Source: Rhizophlyctis rosea
Taxonomy: Eukaryota > Chytridiomycota > Chytridiomycetes > Rhizophlyctidales > Rhizophlyctidaceae
Length of the DNA stretch: 51,757 bases
Direction: 5' to 3'
Assembly: GCA_027596075.1 (NCBI GenBank)
Contig: JADGJC010000290.1
Span: 1-51,757 of the forward strand
The notes under the pieces were generated by a model. That model worked only from the letters and a program-made list of their open reading frames with translations. It made no database searches and had not been told where the DNA came from. How positions within the stretch are numbered: position 1 is the stretch's first letter; each line of letters opens with the position of its first letter. Positions 11,242 through 22,051 of the stretch are shown one piece after another. The position numbers and the translations under genes were made by a program.

Positions 11242-12717
11242 TCAAGCAGCCGCACACTTCCCACTCACACACTTCAAACTGTTCGAACACTCATCATCAT
11301 ACTGACAGGTATCCCCTACGCAATGGCCAGGCCAAGAACAGGTGTTGGCGGTTCCCGTGCCGGAGCCGGAGGCGCTTGCCGAGGCGGGTTGGGTTGTGGA
11401 TGCGGTAGGGGTTGTGGTCGTCGTGGTGGCGGTCGTGGAAGACGGACTCGCGGCCGTGGTGGACGAAGAGGCCTCAGTTGTCGTGGTTGATTTCGGGGTC
11501 TTGGTTTTCTTGGTGGGTTTGGAGCCGTATCCGTAGGGTGGAGTTGTGGTTGGGGTTTGGTAGGATGGAGTCGTGGTTGTGGTGGGAGTCTGGTAGGATG
11601 GAGTGGTGGTAGGCGTCTGGTACGATGGAGTAGTGGTGGGAGTCTGGTACGATGGAGTAGTGGTGGGCGTCTGGTAGGACGGGGTGGTAGTAGGCGTCTG
11701 GTAGGACGGCGTAGTGGTGGGAGTTCCATACGTCGGCGGAACGGACCCAGCTTGGTACGGCGGAGCCTGATAAGTCTGAGTCTGATACGATGGAGTGGTC
11801 GTCGGAGTCTGGTACCCCTGCGTCGTAGGCGTCTGGTATCCGGCCGGACTGGTAGTGACGCCATAGGCGGGAGAAGGCGATGGAACCCCATAGCCGGGGA
11901 CCGTCGTAGTCTCATACACCGTCGTCTCCGTCTCAGTGGTCATCACCGTCGAAGTCGCACAGTCCCACAAGTTGATGTTGACGTTGTTGCCGGAGCCCTG
12001 GGGCACGCAGCGGTTGTTCTGGCAGGCGAGACCGCTGGAGCAGTCGTAGTTGGAGTAGCAGCGCTTGCCGATGCCCGGAGGCGGAGTGTAGTTGGTCGGG
12101 CAGTATTTTGTAGTCGTGGTGACAGTTGTCGTTTTCTTGTGACGGTTGCCGAAGTTGGATGGGGGTGTGCAGCTCCCGTACGGGCAGTAGAGGTTGCCGT
12201 AGCAGTCTGTTTAAATGAATATCGAGATTTGTTCGTTAGTAAGTTGATTCCATGTTGCCGCATCCCCATCATCACCACCACCGCCACTGCACACAGTCCT
12301 GCACCTCTCATCCCCAACCCCCTTCCTTCCACCCTGGTCCTGCTAGTATACTGTGCGCTTGCGCGCACTGGATCGAGCTTCGCTCGCAAGCTTTCCGCTG
12401 TGGCTCACTCTTATTTGGGGTTCTTGCTAATGTGATTGGGCGCTGCGCGCTTTTGGGGGTGTTTTACTCGCATTTTGGCCAACCTCCGGTTGGCCTCCCC
12501 CCCCCCCTCCCCCACCCCCACCCCCCCCCCCCCCCCCCCCGCCCACTCTCAAAATCCAACGAAGATACATACCATTGTCAGAACGACACCTGTCGCCTTG
12601 CTTGCCGAGCTGGTAGCCTTGCCCGTTTGCGAGTGGGGCAGCGAGGACGGAGTTGTAGTTGGGACCAAAGAGGTTCAACATCAGACCGAGAGAGAGGAGG
12701 GCGACGAGGGCGCGCAT
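11242..12717 (-). CDS. Secreted Pro/Thr-rich protein with three small Cys modules
   Basis: Two exons, 12717-12573 and 12206-11242, joined across intron 12207-12572 (GTATGT...ACAG, phase 1), give 369 residues. The start is chosen because MRALVALLSLGLMLNLF begins a signal peptide (likely cleaved after VLA, residue 26). Cys modules share a G-x2-C-x4/5-[DE]C-x4-LxC-x3/4-C spacing: GDRCRSDNDCYGNLYCPYGSC across the splice (partly), GKRCYSNYDCSSGLACQNNRC (partly) and the C-terminal GDTCQYDDECSNSLKC. This spacing resembles small secreted knottin/Dickkopf-N-like folds. Between them lies a Tyr/Pro/Thr-rich array with seven PSYQT units, then a Thr/Ser/Ala stalk that is probably O-glycosylated. Likely a cell-wall or extracellular protein. 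The gene at 47033-47458 shares the MRA start and a similar Cys module. Confidence 0.8.
11545..11812 (-). repeat. Coding minisatellite, TTTPSYQTP repeat
   Basis: A 27-nt unit encoding TTTPSYQTP is repeated about six times with small length changes (one copy has two extra Thr codons), and further degenerate copies (TTQGYQTP, TYGTPTTT) lie 5' of it. It forms the flexible stalk of the secreted protein and is likely length-variable between strains. Confidence 0.8.
12374..12495. repeat. Cluster of GC-rich hairpins inside the intron
   Basis: Perfect hairpins include GGCCAACC-TCC-GGTTGGCC (12477-12495) and CGAGC-TTC-GCTCG (12374-12386), with further GCGC-rich dyads between them (for example CGCTGCGCGC near 12441). 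They all sit in the intron of the secreted-protein gene. Short GC hairpin clusters like this are known as mobile elements in fungal and algal organelle DNA; mobility here is inference. Confidence 0.5.
12497..12540. repeat. Poly-C/poly-G tract in intron
   Basis: On the plus strand: 11 C, T, 5 C, A, 5 C, A, 20 C. The transcribed RNA of the minus-strand gene therefore has four close G runs near the 5' splice site, able to form a G-quadruplex. The tract is also a likely sequencing or length-polymorphism hotspot. Confidence 0.85.
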
Positions 12718-13640
12718 GGTTGATTGGTGATGGTGGATGGGTGTAGTATGGAGCGTATATGTATGGGTAGATGGATGTGATATGAGACGTATATGTGGGT
12801 TGGGATATGTTTTGTTGCGGTGATTGATTGTGATGTATGTCAGACGATGCAAATTGCGAGAGAAAGAATGATTGAGGGGTGAGAGACTGATGGATCCCTT
12901 TTATTAGAAACAGGTCAGAGGATCTGTGAATGTGTTTTGCGAAGGCAGCCGGAGATCTCCGTTGTATCCGATGTCAATAACATTCTGCATTGCCGGGCCT
13001 GATCGACAAATAACAGTTGCTGAGCATTGCCATTACGAATGATGATGATGGCGATGATTTGCATAGCTGGATCGGGTCACCGATGTTATGTTGGAATTTG
13101 GTGACCCGTTTTGTCGAGGCTGAGCACAGCACCGCATGTGAATCAGGGGATGCACGGCGATCCCTTGCCCACCCCAGGTCGAACATGTCAGAGGCATATT
13201 AGATTGATGGTCGTAATAGGCCCGAGCAGTGCCCAGTTGTTGTGCCTCCCCGCGAGTATGAGGGTTTCAATGGGGCAGTGTTTGTTTATGACTGACTGCA
13301 CCACTGACGATCATCGACGGATTGGTGTGGCTTGGCGCGCTTCAAGCTTCAGGGTCCATTTGGTGGCACGGGTCTACATTATGTAATCCGACTGATGTTA
13401 CCAGCTGGTTCTGTCTGTGCCAGTTACTTCCACCTCGTCTCAAAAGCGATGTACTGGGACCCAACTGATGTTTGCACTCATGAGTATCACACTCGGACAT
13501 AGTAATTCAAGTTAGACTGGTAGTGCCAATGGGTTTTTGATGGCAGGTGACCGCTGCCGTCACGAATGCAAGCCGACACCTGCTCAAGCACAGACGTTGC
13601 CGATACAAGACTAAACCTGGTCAAACTGATTGTTTGGATG
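12718..13640. other. Upstream region of the secreted-protein gene
   Basis: It carries the promoter and 5' UTR of the minus-strand gene; on that strand a TATA-like AATAAAAGG lies at about 12899-12907. Beyond it no coding signal is seen. Confidence 0.4.
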
Positions 13641-14269
13641 CGGAAAACGCGGCGTCAAACTCCTGCTATTTAGACGATGTTGAGTGTGAGAGGTCTCCCG
13701 CCCACGACCGGGCAGGCGTCCCTAACTGTTGCACGTCGTTACAGAGAAGCTTCCATTCAGAACCATCCCAAGTGTGTCCGTATGGCGGTCCCCGTGCACA
13801 TGTAAACTTCTTTATGCTATACCAACAAGGAACTCTTGAGTTCTTGCGTCCGCTGAAATCATTTTTTCTCAGTTTTTATTCCCCAACACCCAATTATCAT
13901 TATAAGGCAATTACATGACGTGCTCTTGAGTTCTTGCGTCCACTGAAATCATTTTTTCTCAATTTTTATTCCCCAACACCCAATTGTCATTATAATGCAA
14001 TTACACGACGTGCTCTTGAGTTCACTTGCGGTATACCTGCAATGGCCCTCCCGTATACAGCAACGGCAATATCCCCGTCAACTTCGTTATCCATAAAAAA
14101 GAGAAATCTTAAGTGACATGCAATTCCAAACTCAGCGTCATCTGACTTCTATGATGACTTCACCAAGGAGGCGTGAGACTTTTTTTTGTTTTGCTGGCGT
14201 GTTCCAGAGTTGCCGTCACGGTTGCTTATGGCCTACTGACTACTAAATAGTTTGACGCCGCGTTTTCCG
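13641..14269. mobile_element. 629-bp block bounded by a 21-bp perfect inverted repeat
   Basis: The 21 bases at 13641-13661 (beginning cggaaaacgc) recur exactly as reverse complement at 14249-14269. Just inside, CTATTTAG on the left is partly echoed by ATTTAG on the right, so the inverted repeats extend imperfectly. The interior holds a 90-bp tandem duplication and no credible gene. It may be a non-autonomous DNA transposon (MITE-like) remnant. I see no clear target-site duplication, so element boundaries are uncertain. Confidence 0.45.
13833..14025 (+). repeat. 90-bp tandem repeat, two full copies plus a stub
   Basis: Copies start at 13833, 13923 and 14013 with CTCTTGAGTTC. Copies one and two differ at only a few bases (for example GTCCGCTG/GTCCACTG); the third stops after about 13 bases. 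Each full unit contains TTTTTATTCCCCAACACCC and ends in a CATGACGTG/CACGACGTG motif. No coding frame is maintained. Confidence 0.9.
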
Positions 14270-15649
14270 GAAAGGAAGTCTCGGGAAGCAGGTTGCGTCA
14301 CAGTGCCCTGTACCTTGTATAGGCGCGGTGATTATTCTGCCTTTTCCATCTGGCTTGCACTTTTTCTGATAGCCTTCATTAAGACAGTGTGACATCAACA
14401 TATTGGTGCTGATGTCACAACAAGTCTTTCCACTCCGCAAAAATGCATGAGAAAAATGGAGCTTGACTCAGGTGCCATATCAACATTGCGGCATTCTCAT
14501 CCTACACAGGTTGATATCATGCACCATCAACGATATCACGATGGCGTGAGGAAAGAAATGCTTACTACCACCTTTGTCCACACCGCCATAATTTATGCTG
14601 GAAGGAGCCCACCCGAATATGATGCACAGGAAGGTACCAAAAGCGCAGCGACGAAAGCGTCCCCCGCCCACGCATAATCGTCTTGTTCCACAGATGGCCT
14701 TGTCTCAAACTTTCCACCCGTGCAAAAAATGCGGACAACGATGCACTAATGGTTTGTGAGCTCACGGCAAGCACAACCAGGCCACACCTCATAGAATTCC
14801 TTTGTGTGTCCACTGCTTGGAACCCCTTCAAATTAACCATTGACTGTAACATAGACAAGGCCTTTGGCTCGTGCTGCCTGATCTTGCTGCGCTCATTCCT
14901 ACAAATGCGGTTGAGGCGGCGTTTGGAAATGCATCTCACAATGCGGATCAGCTTGGTTGCTTCTTTAACTCATTTTTGCCGTCAACAACTTCTTCACATA
15001 CTACGGCACCCAATGAGCAAAAACGCTTCTGGTTAATGATTGTTGAGTGGCTTTTAGCATCATCTTCAATTGAATGGACGCAAAAGATAGTGCAGTTACA
15101 GGTAGTGTACAATTAATTCGCCCAAATGTTCACAAAGAAGTATTGACAGTCAAGGCCATCGAAGTTCGCTATATGCAAAGAGAATATGGTCACGACCTTG
15201 TTCTTTATGTTCCTTTGAGGCTCGGGCGGTAGAGAGCCTCAATGCGGACGGATACAGAGTATGCGTCGTGGGCAGAATCATTTTACATCATGATAAGATG
15301 GCCCTCGAGAGTTCAAAAGGATTTGGCGCGCTGCCTAACGAGCACTTGAACGAGTGTTGTTAGTCCAATGCTCAAGCAATCCCTTTTGTCTATGGGGGTC
15401 ACTTTTTACGCAATCTGCAGCCGACCTTTGGTGGAGGGTCAGGGAAATGGCACAGTCACGGGTAGTTTATCTAAGCAGGCAGCCACATATGAGCTGCCCA
15501 GTTTCAGTCACTTGCTCCCCAACACAGTCTTTTTGAAAACCGCAATTAAATACATAGTCAAGCTGTCTGACCTCCTGCTGCTTTTCAACGGACTACATAA
15601 CAAAGGAATTCAGCATACCTGGCTACCTCGAAGTATACCAATGGACGAC
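14270..15649. other. Gene-poor stretch before the ankyrin pseudogene
   Basis: Only short unsupported frames (longest 131 codons at 15368-15763). The missing N-terminal part of the ankyrin gene might lie at its right end, but I could not find a start codon or signal. Confidence 0.35.
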
Positions 15650-17227
15650 ATTGGCGAACCCTCATCACATGGTGTGGCGTCTCTTCTGCCCTTAATCTTT
15701 ATCGAGCCAGCAAGAAAACTCACGCCACGATCCTCCCATCAGACATCACCGCCTGCATACTGAACAATGCTATCCTCCTTGCATCAACCAACCGATCAAA
15801 AGCTCGACCCCTCCTAGACCGCTACTTCCTGCACTTTTCCCGTGAATGCTCAAAACCTGCCGTCAACCTCCTCACCCACGGCGCGGACATCCACACGAAT
15901 GACGACGAAGCCCTCCGTACAGCCTGCAAAGAAGGTCGCGCAGGTCTATTAATGTGTCTGATGTCCCAAGGAGCAAATATAAACGCCAATAAATTCGAAT
16001 GTTGGATTGCTCTTGTGCGCATCGGCTATTTGCCCCTCTCCAATACCTCGCCCACAGCATCCATCTACCCGACGTCGCCGTGCATCTCATCCTTGAAACC
16101 GCAACCAAATTCGGATGCCTCCCCATCACCCAATACTTTGCACGCTTTCATCATCACGGTGGTCTAAGATCACTAGGCTTACAGATCGCCGTCTCGGCTG
16201 GCCATCGCCATCTTACGCAATACTACCTCTCACAAGTTTCGGGCGACTTGAACACATTCCATCAGAGGATGTTGGGTACAGCATGCTACAGCGGTCATCT
16301 CCACTTGGTCCAATTCTTATTACAAAAGGGTGCAGATATGAACACAATCACAAAAAAGCCGGACGACCGCGGAACAACCGACGACAAGTGCATGCCCATC
16401 GTCCTTGCTGCAGAAAGCGGCCACGTCCACATCATTTCCTAACTCCATAGCCACGGCGCCAACATCCGGGTCGCAAACGACCTTGCGCTGAAGACATCCA
16501 TCCGCTCAGGACACCTCGCCGTCATGAAACTCCTCCTCTCCCTCGGCTCAACCTACCCATACACACAAATGTGGTCGGACGCCCTCACTTCCCACCAATG
16601 GGAGGTAACAAAATCTTTCTCCCTCGCCTACATCTCCAACCACCTCGGAAACGATCTAACATGGCCAGACTTCTATCGCCAATTATCCGACGCCTTCCTC
16701 TATGCCACAAAGAACAATCCCCCGTCACCATCCTCGACTTCTACCTGAAGCACATGCCCGTCTACCAAGGTGACCTGGACGAAGCCCTTTTCAATGCATG
16801 CAAGTTCAATGGAACTGAAGACGTTGTTCGGTTCCTGGTTTCCCGTGGTGCCAATGGGGGTGCGGTTTTGGGGTGGATGGTGGAGAGGAGGAGGATGTGC
16901 GATTGCTGTTATCATGGCGAACGTTGGCACAGGCCCGGAATGTAAGTCACTGCAGTCAACTGTCATATTTGCGTCGGGGTTCTCCCTTATACTTCCCGCA
17001 GGAGTCCAACCCCAGTCGACACCCCTTTGAAAGCCGCAATATATTATCACAACCTTCCAGCACTCAGCTTCTTCGTCTCCATTACCCCTTCGGTAGTTCC
17101 TTGGGACCTTGACGCTTCGACGCTAAACGATTTTGAGTCAAGCTTTATCCGTCTCGATCCTGAGGTTGCAAAGATGTTGAAGCTTTTTAAATACAGGAGG
17201 GAGAATGGGTTGGTTGACTCCACGTGA
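15650..17227 (+). pseudogene. Disabled ankyrin-repeat gene
   Basis: Ankyrin units are readable across three frames: EALRTACKEGRAGLLMCL then SQGANINA (about 15908-15990), LGTACYSGHLHLVQFLL then QKGADMN (16270-16345), LAAESGHVHII (16410), LALKTSIRSGHLAVMKLLLS (16484-16545) and EALFNACKFNGTEDVVRFLV (16780-16840). Breaks seen: a frame change near 16000-16020, an in-frame TAA at 16440-16442 inside a repeat, a frame change near 16715, and another near 16870-16900 beside a G-rich run. A normal-looking intron remains at 16942-17001 (GTAAGT...GCAG, 60 nt), so this was once a spliced gene. The final exon reads to a stop at 17225-17227. No start codon found. Several independent breaks argue against simple assembly error. 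Confidence 0.8.
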
Positions 17228-20200
17228 TATCCGGCCTGCTACCCACTGGTCCACAAAGGTAGTCATACATTTGGATCAATAGATGAAATCTCGGACTTTG
17301 TGGACAACAGTCCAGCTCTCAGTCATACATCTTCTGAGCTCAAGTCTTGTCATGTTCATCGGATCGTCGCGGGCTTGCATGAATTGCAAACAGACTAGAA
17401 ACGAGACAGCTATGAGTTCTTGCGCAGCCACAGGCCTCAACATTCCCTGCGGGCATGTTTCGCTCGATGTCAGAGCAATTCGTTGCGACGCAAATTATGT
17501 CGAATTGGACATGTTAGGACGGATCACACCGGCAATGCAATTTTGCATGTAATTTTGCATGTAATCCTGATATAATAAGAAGGATCATGACTGGACTTTG
17601 CATCGGTTGCGCCGTTACCGCATTCTCGCACCCCGCGCATCCCGCTTTGTGCATTTTGTGCAAGCAACTTTGCAATCACCGCTTCACCATCTCATATATC
17701 TGAGGTAGCTAATCATAAAACGCAGTACAGAACCAGAGTTTGACGCCCAGCCATCCTCAAGCCGTTTAAAACAGAGTGATGGTCCAGTCTAAGATTTTTG
17801 GCCTATCAGTACTGAATCTTTGCCCGATATCGCTGACATCGCCAGTACATGTTTATTGAAATGTGTGTATAGGAGCATTCGTGGAGCGTAATGGGGTTGG
17901 CAGAGGTACTGCGATGATTTTTTGCACGAGCAAGTATTGTAGTACTGCCATCAGCGACATCGGTCATGCTGGTGATATCGATGATAGCATCTGGGGCCAG
18001 GACTGGTTTTCATTCGCCCCTAGTTCCTTCGAGGAGATTTGTCGGCTCACCCGTCCAACGAATGGATCCCGGTCAAGCCAAAAAGGGATGAAAGAGGCTG
18101 TGCCTGTATTGGGCCTGAAAGTCTTGCCTTTTTTGTCGATCGCCCACGAAGGCAATCCAGAGATACATCGTGCCCGAGATAGCTGCAACATCACATCCCA
18201 GCACCAATTAGCATTGTGATGATCAGACCGGAGTGATTGCAGTTGCTTTGTGCTACTTTTGAGACCGTCCAGGGAAGAGTAGAGGTTCGGTCGGCTGCAA
18301 AGGTTTGCACACAAACTGCTAGCAACCAAATTAATCGAAAGTCGATATCCCAATAGTCCATTGCTAAGGATATGGACCAAGTGAATCACTGGACTTGGGT
18401 GTCCGGAAAGCTTGTGCGGTGTCATCAATGGTCGGAATTTTTTGCACATGTTTGATCAGAAAACTTGCTAATTTCAATCCAGTAACTGCTCAACAGCGTC
18501 AGAAACACCCTAGTTTTCCGAAATCATCGAGGTTGCACTCAATGGCAAAAGCAAAACATACCACGGACATCAGCACATTACAAGGACACCACGAAAGCGT
18601 TGCGACTGGTCAGTGTTTGCAGCCCATCCCATTAAGTCTATGGATATAAATCTCCTCTGCCATGTAATGGTTTGAGTATGAAATAATCAGCTTATATCCG
18701 CTCCTCTCAGAAGGGTTCCATTTCAAGTTTGATTTTCTTGACGCGCAAGGGGTTCAAGCTCACCCACTGTGAGCAGGCGTATGAAGAGCGGAATTGTGGG
18801 GTCTTTTTTAACCCTTATGCTATGTCAAAAAGGAGTGCTCATTTTTGAGAGCTATAGAAGTGTGCCGCTACGAGTGGAAAGGAATGTTTTGCGGTCCAAT
18901 GTGGAGTAACTTCAGTAGCCATGTCCGGCGGGTTAGGCTATTGACACTCACGAATTTTCCGCTGATGTTAGTGACATCGAACTTGCTCACTTGAACAAGG
19001 AGGTCTCTCGAGATGGATAGTTAGCTGTTGTGTCCAACGGTCACAGTATATAGAAGCTGATCTACATACGACTGTAGGAGGAAGACGCGAGAAAAAGATC
19101 CGACTTATCCGCGGAAAAAGGGAGACCGCCCAACGTATCGTACGGTCAGGTCTCCTTGTTGGCAAAGAGCAAAGCACTTTAGATGAGGGATGATTACCGA
19201 TGGGTTTCGGTGGTGACCTATATTCGCCCCACGCCTCACGGCATTCTGAGATTGCAGGGCAGCACAGCCAGATTTTGAAGGCAACGTGAGGTTGACGGCG
19301 CTGCGCTCGGTATGCATTCCCCAGCAACATCACAACTGGCCACTCAAAAAGCTATCATTGCCACAAAATGAAAGAAAACCATTGAAGTGGGCTATGCAGG
19401 TGATGATGCCTTACGACAAAGCACGAGCAGTGAATGGCGATTCACCGTACTGCCATCCATCTCAAAATGCACCACATCTTCACAGACCTGTCGGCGAAAA
19501 CAAAAATTCTGTCGCGTTCTCGATAGCACTTGACGACTGTGGACATACAGACAACAATTCATGGTTTGAGGCAATTTTTCGCACAAATGAAATGCACAAT
19601 ACAATATGAAGAGTGGTACTCCGGCTCTCGAATGTTACCGATTTAGTCGGGTCCAACTTGCAGGCGCAAATGATGGGCGTATCAATATATTCCGTTGTGC
19701 AGTGACATCCCGTCATCTCAAATACGTCAGAACACTCCAGACGCTGTGTTGGAGACCTGGAGACATCCTTGTCAATAAAGTTAATGACACCCATACGCAG
19801 ATCTTGGACGCTGATCACTTTTGCCATCTTGCGAATTCCCCAGACCAACCTCAAATACGCCTATAGCTATCATCCGGTTAGTTTTAACTGGTGGATCACG
19901 CATGTGTTGACTCGTACAGGCAGTAGAGGCTACCAGCGTCAAACTATCAATGAGGCCGGTTCCATTCAACTCATTTTTCACCATCGCCGGACTTGGTTCA
20001 ACAGAGCCCATTATGTTTGCATATACTGCAGGACCGCCCATTGAAAACCTCTTCAATTCCACAACTTGGATACCCATCAACCTTGGAAGTGTCCAGTGCC
20101 TCCTAACATATATTTCCCCGATTTCTTTTTACCCTCCGGTAATCCGCATGGCGTTGAGCAGTCGCGCTATGCAGATTTCTTACGTCCTCTCCGACCGTAG

Positions 20201-21856
20201 AGGAGAACCAAGGGATGTTGCACAATTGCAAAAAAGGCATGACCAAAGATTGAGATGAAAATGGCCGTGGGCATATGCAACCTTGAAGACTACTTTGTTT
20301 GAAGCGCAATTATAATCGTGTTCATTGCAAATCAAACACAGACGGAGACTGGTTTGGTAGGACGGTCTGGTTGAAAGCCTGGACATTACAATATGCAAGC
20401 ATCAGCAACCATCTTCGCCCCCGGTCATAGGGATAACCCAAAAGTCTTCCTTCTCTGCAAAAAACGATGGCACAGATGCAGAGGTTGTAATCAGAAACCC
20501 TCCGCGGAAAAGTTCGCCCTGCAACAGGAGGCACAATTCCAGACTGGGGCAAACGTGTATGGTCCGCGATGGCACACCGAAGTCCGAGCAAATTGAGCGA
20601 TTGCCTCTCCTACTTGATGTATGGATCGAGTGCGATCAGGTAAAGACGCCCGTCGCGGCTGCCACATAGACTGAGATGAAATGCGGAAGTTTCTATTGTC
20701 TTGCTACGAGCGGAACCGACACTAGACTCCCCAGCTGTCATGTCAACGCAAATTATAACAAGCGCCGATGTCGATTTGGCACACAATGAAATTGGCCATG
20801 GTAAGCTGTTTCGACCATACTCTCTGAACCCCGCAAAACTCCGGGCATACAAAAACGGAGGACGCTTGTCTGAAGAAACAGTCTGACAACATGCTGAACA
20901 TCTGTGAGGATGGACATTACGACATGTACTGGGCAACACAAAGAAGCGGAGGAATTTGCCAACCGGGCATCACCACTTGTGTAAAGTACAAGGCTTTGAA
21001 AAGTGCTTCGATCAGTCAGGCACAATTCCGAACTGCTCCACCGGGATGCGAAGTTATGTATACCGGTGATTCCACCGCCCTACGGAATATTATCATTTGC
21101 GCTGTCATAAACTAACTTCGCAACCCATTAGAAGGTTGGCAAATTTGGAGAACGATCATTAACAAAAGGGATACTGACCACCAACATCGCCACATGTAGT
21201 GTTCTGCTATGAGGAGCGGATGACCACCGATCAATGAAACTTTCTGACTTCAAAGATAATAAGATCTATTTTGCCAGGTCTTACCCCAATGCGGCTCATA
21301 TGAGCGTGTTGATATCCGAGAATCAGTTGATCTTAATTCCTTATGATTGTGCAATGGTCCCAAAGGCCGCGCGAAGTAAAAACGACTTAACTTTCCTGCA
21401 GTCACCGATGTGATGAGCGTCCTGGAACAATGATGTTATCAGCCTTACCGTTCAACTTTTTTGCTCTGCGGAACCGAAAAATATAAGCCGTCACGAGATT
21501 TACGCCAAATGTTCATCGGACATTGTAAATGAAAATGCCGGATAATCGCCACGGTTTGCCACTTCGGAGGTTGGGCAATGCTCTTAGCGAATTTGTAGTA
21601 ATCAGGTGGGATAAGCAAGGCGGTGAAATGGCAGTTGCGGAACTGCAGTTGAGAGTCGTGCTTGATTTTTGAAGCGATTTACATGACTTGACGTCCTCTT
21701 TGACGGTTGGCCTGCCGGTATTGACATCACCGATAGACACTTTTGGTTCCATTCTTTTTTGATCGCGCACACAGGAAGTTATGCATTTGGAATGCGACGG
21801 TACAAGTGGAATGATGAGGTTATATTCTACAGATTGGAGCGAATGCTTATTAGTGG
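17228..21856. other. Gene desert, probably decayed sequence
   Basis: No supported gene in 4.6 kb. The longest frame is 161 codons (17964-18449 minus), without motif. Small features: a 12-bp tandem repeat AATTTTGCATGT twice at 17539-17562, and loosely inverted copies of CCGATRTCGCTGA near 17824 and 17950. Confidence 0.4.
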
Positions 21857-22051
21857 ATACCGTAAAACACTACTTAGCCGGAATTCGCGTCCGAGGCAGA
21901 TGTGTGTCACACTTGCAACGAATCTGCCTCAAATGCAACGACCATCCACCCGGTAGTCGAGCAACTTTGAGCAGCTTCGTGGTAACGTTTGTGGGAGGCT
22001 AAAACCTAGCGCGTCGGCCTTGAATTCCGTCTAACCAGTGTTTTACGGTAT
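21857..22051. mobile_element. MITE-like element, 195 bp, with terminal inverted repeats
   Basis: The left end ATACCGTAAAACACT (21857-21871) is the exact reverse complement of 22037-22051. The inverted repeat continues as nnTTAGnCGGAATTC, so about 27 of 30 bases pair. The terminal TA on each side could be a Tc1/mariner-style TA target duplication, making the true terminus CCGTAAAACACT. The interior has no transposase frame, so it is non-autonomous. Confidence 0.75.

Noticed and set aside
11316..11915. 199-codon Arg/Pro-rich minus frame
   Set aside because: It overlaps the secreted protein in another frame and is a product of the repeat; the signal peptide and Cys modules are in the other frame.
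13833..14025. Direct repeats as CRISPR
   Set aside because: The 90-bp units are contiguous, without spacers, in a eukaryotic genome.
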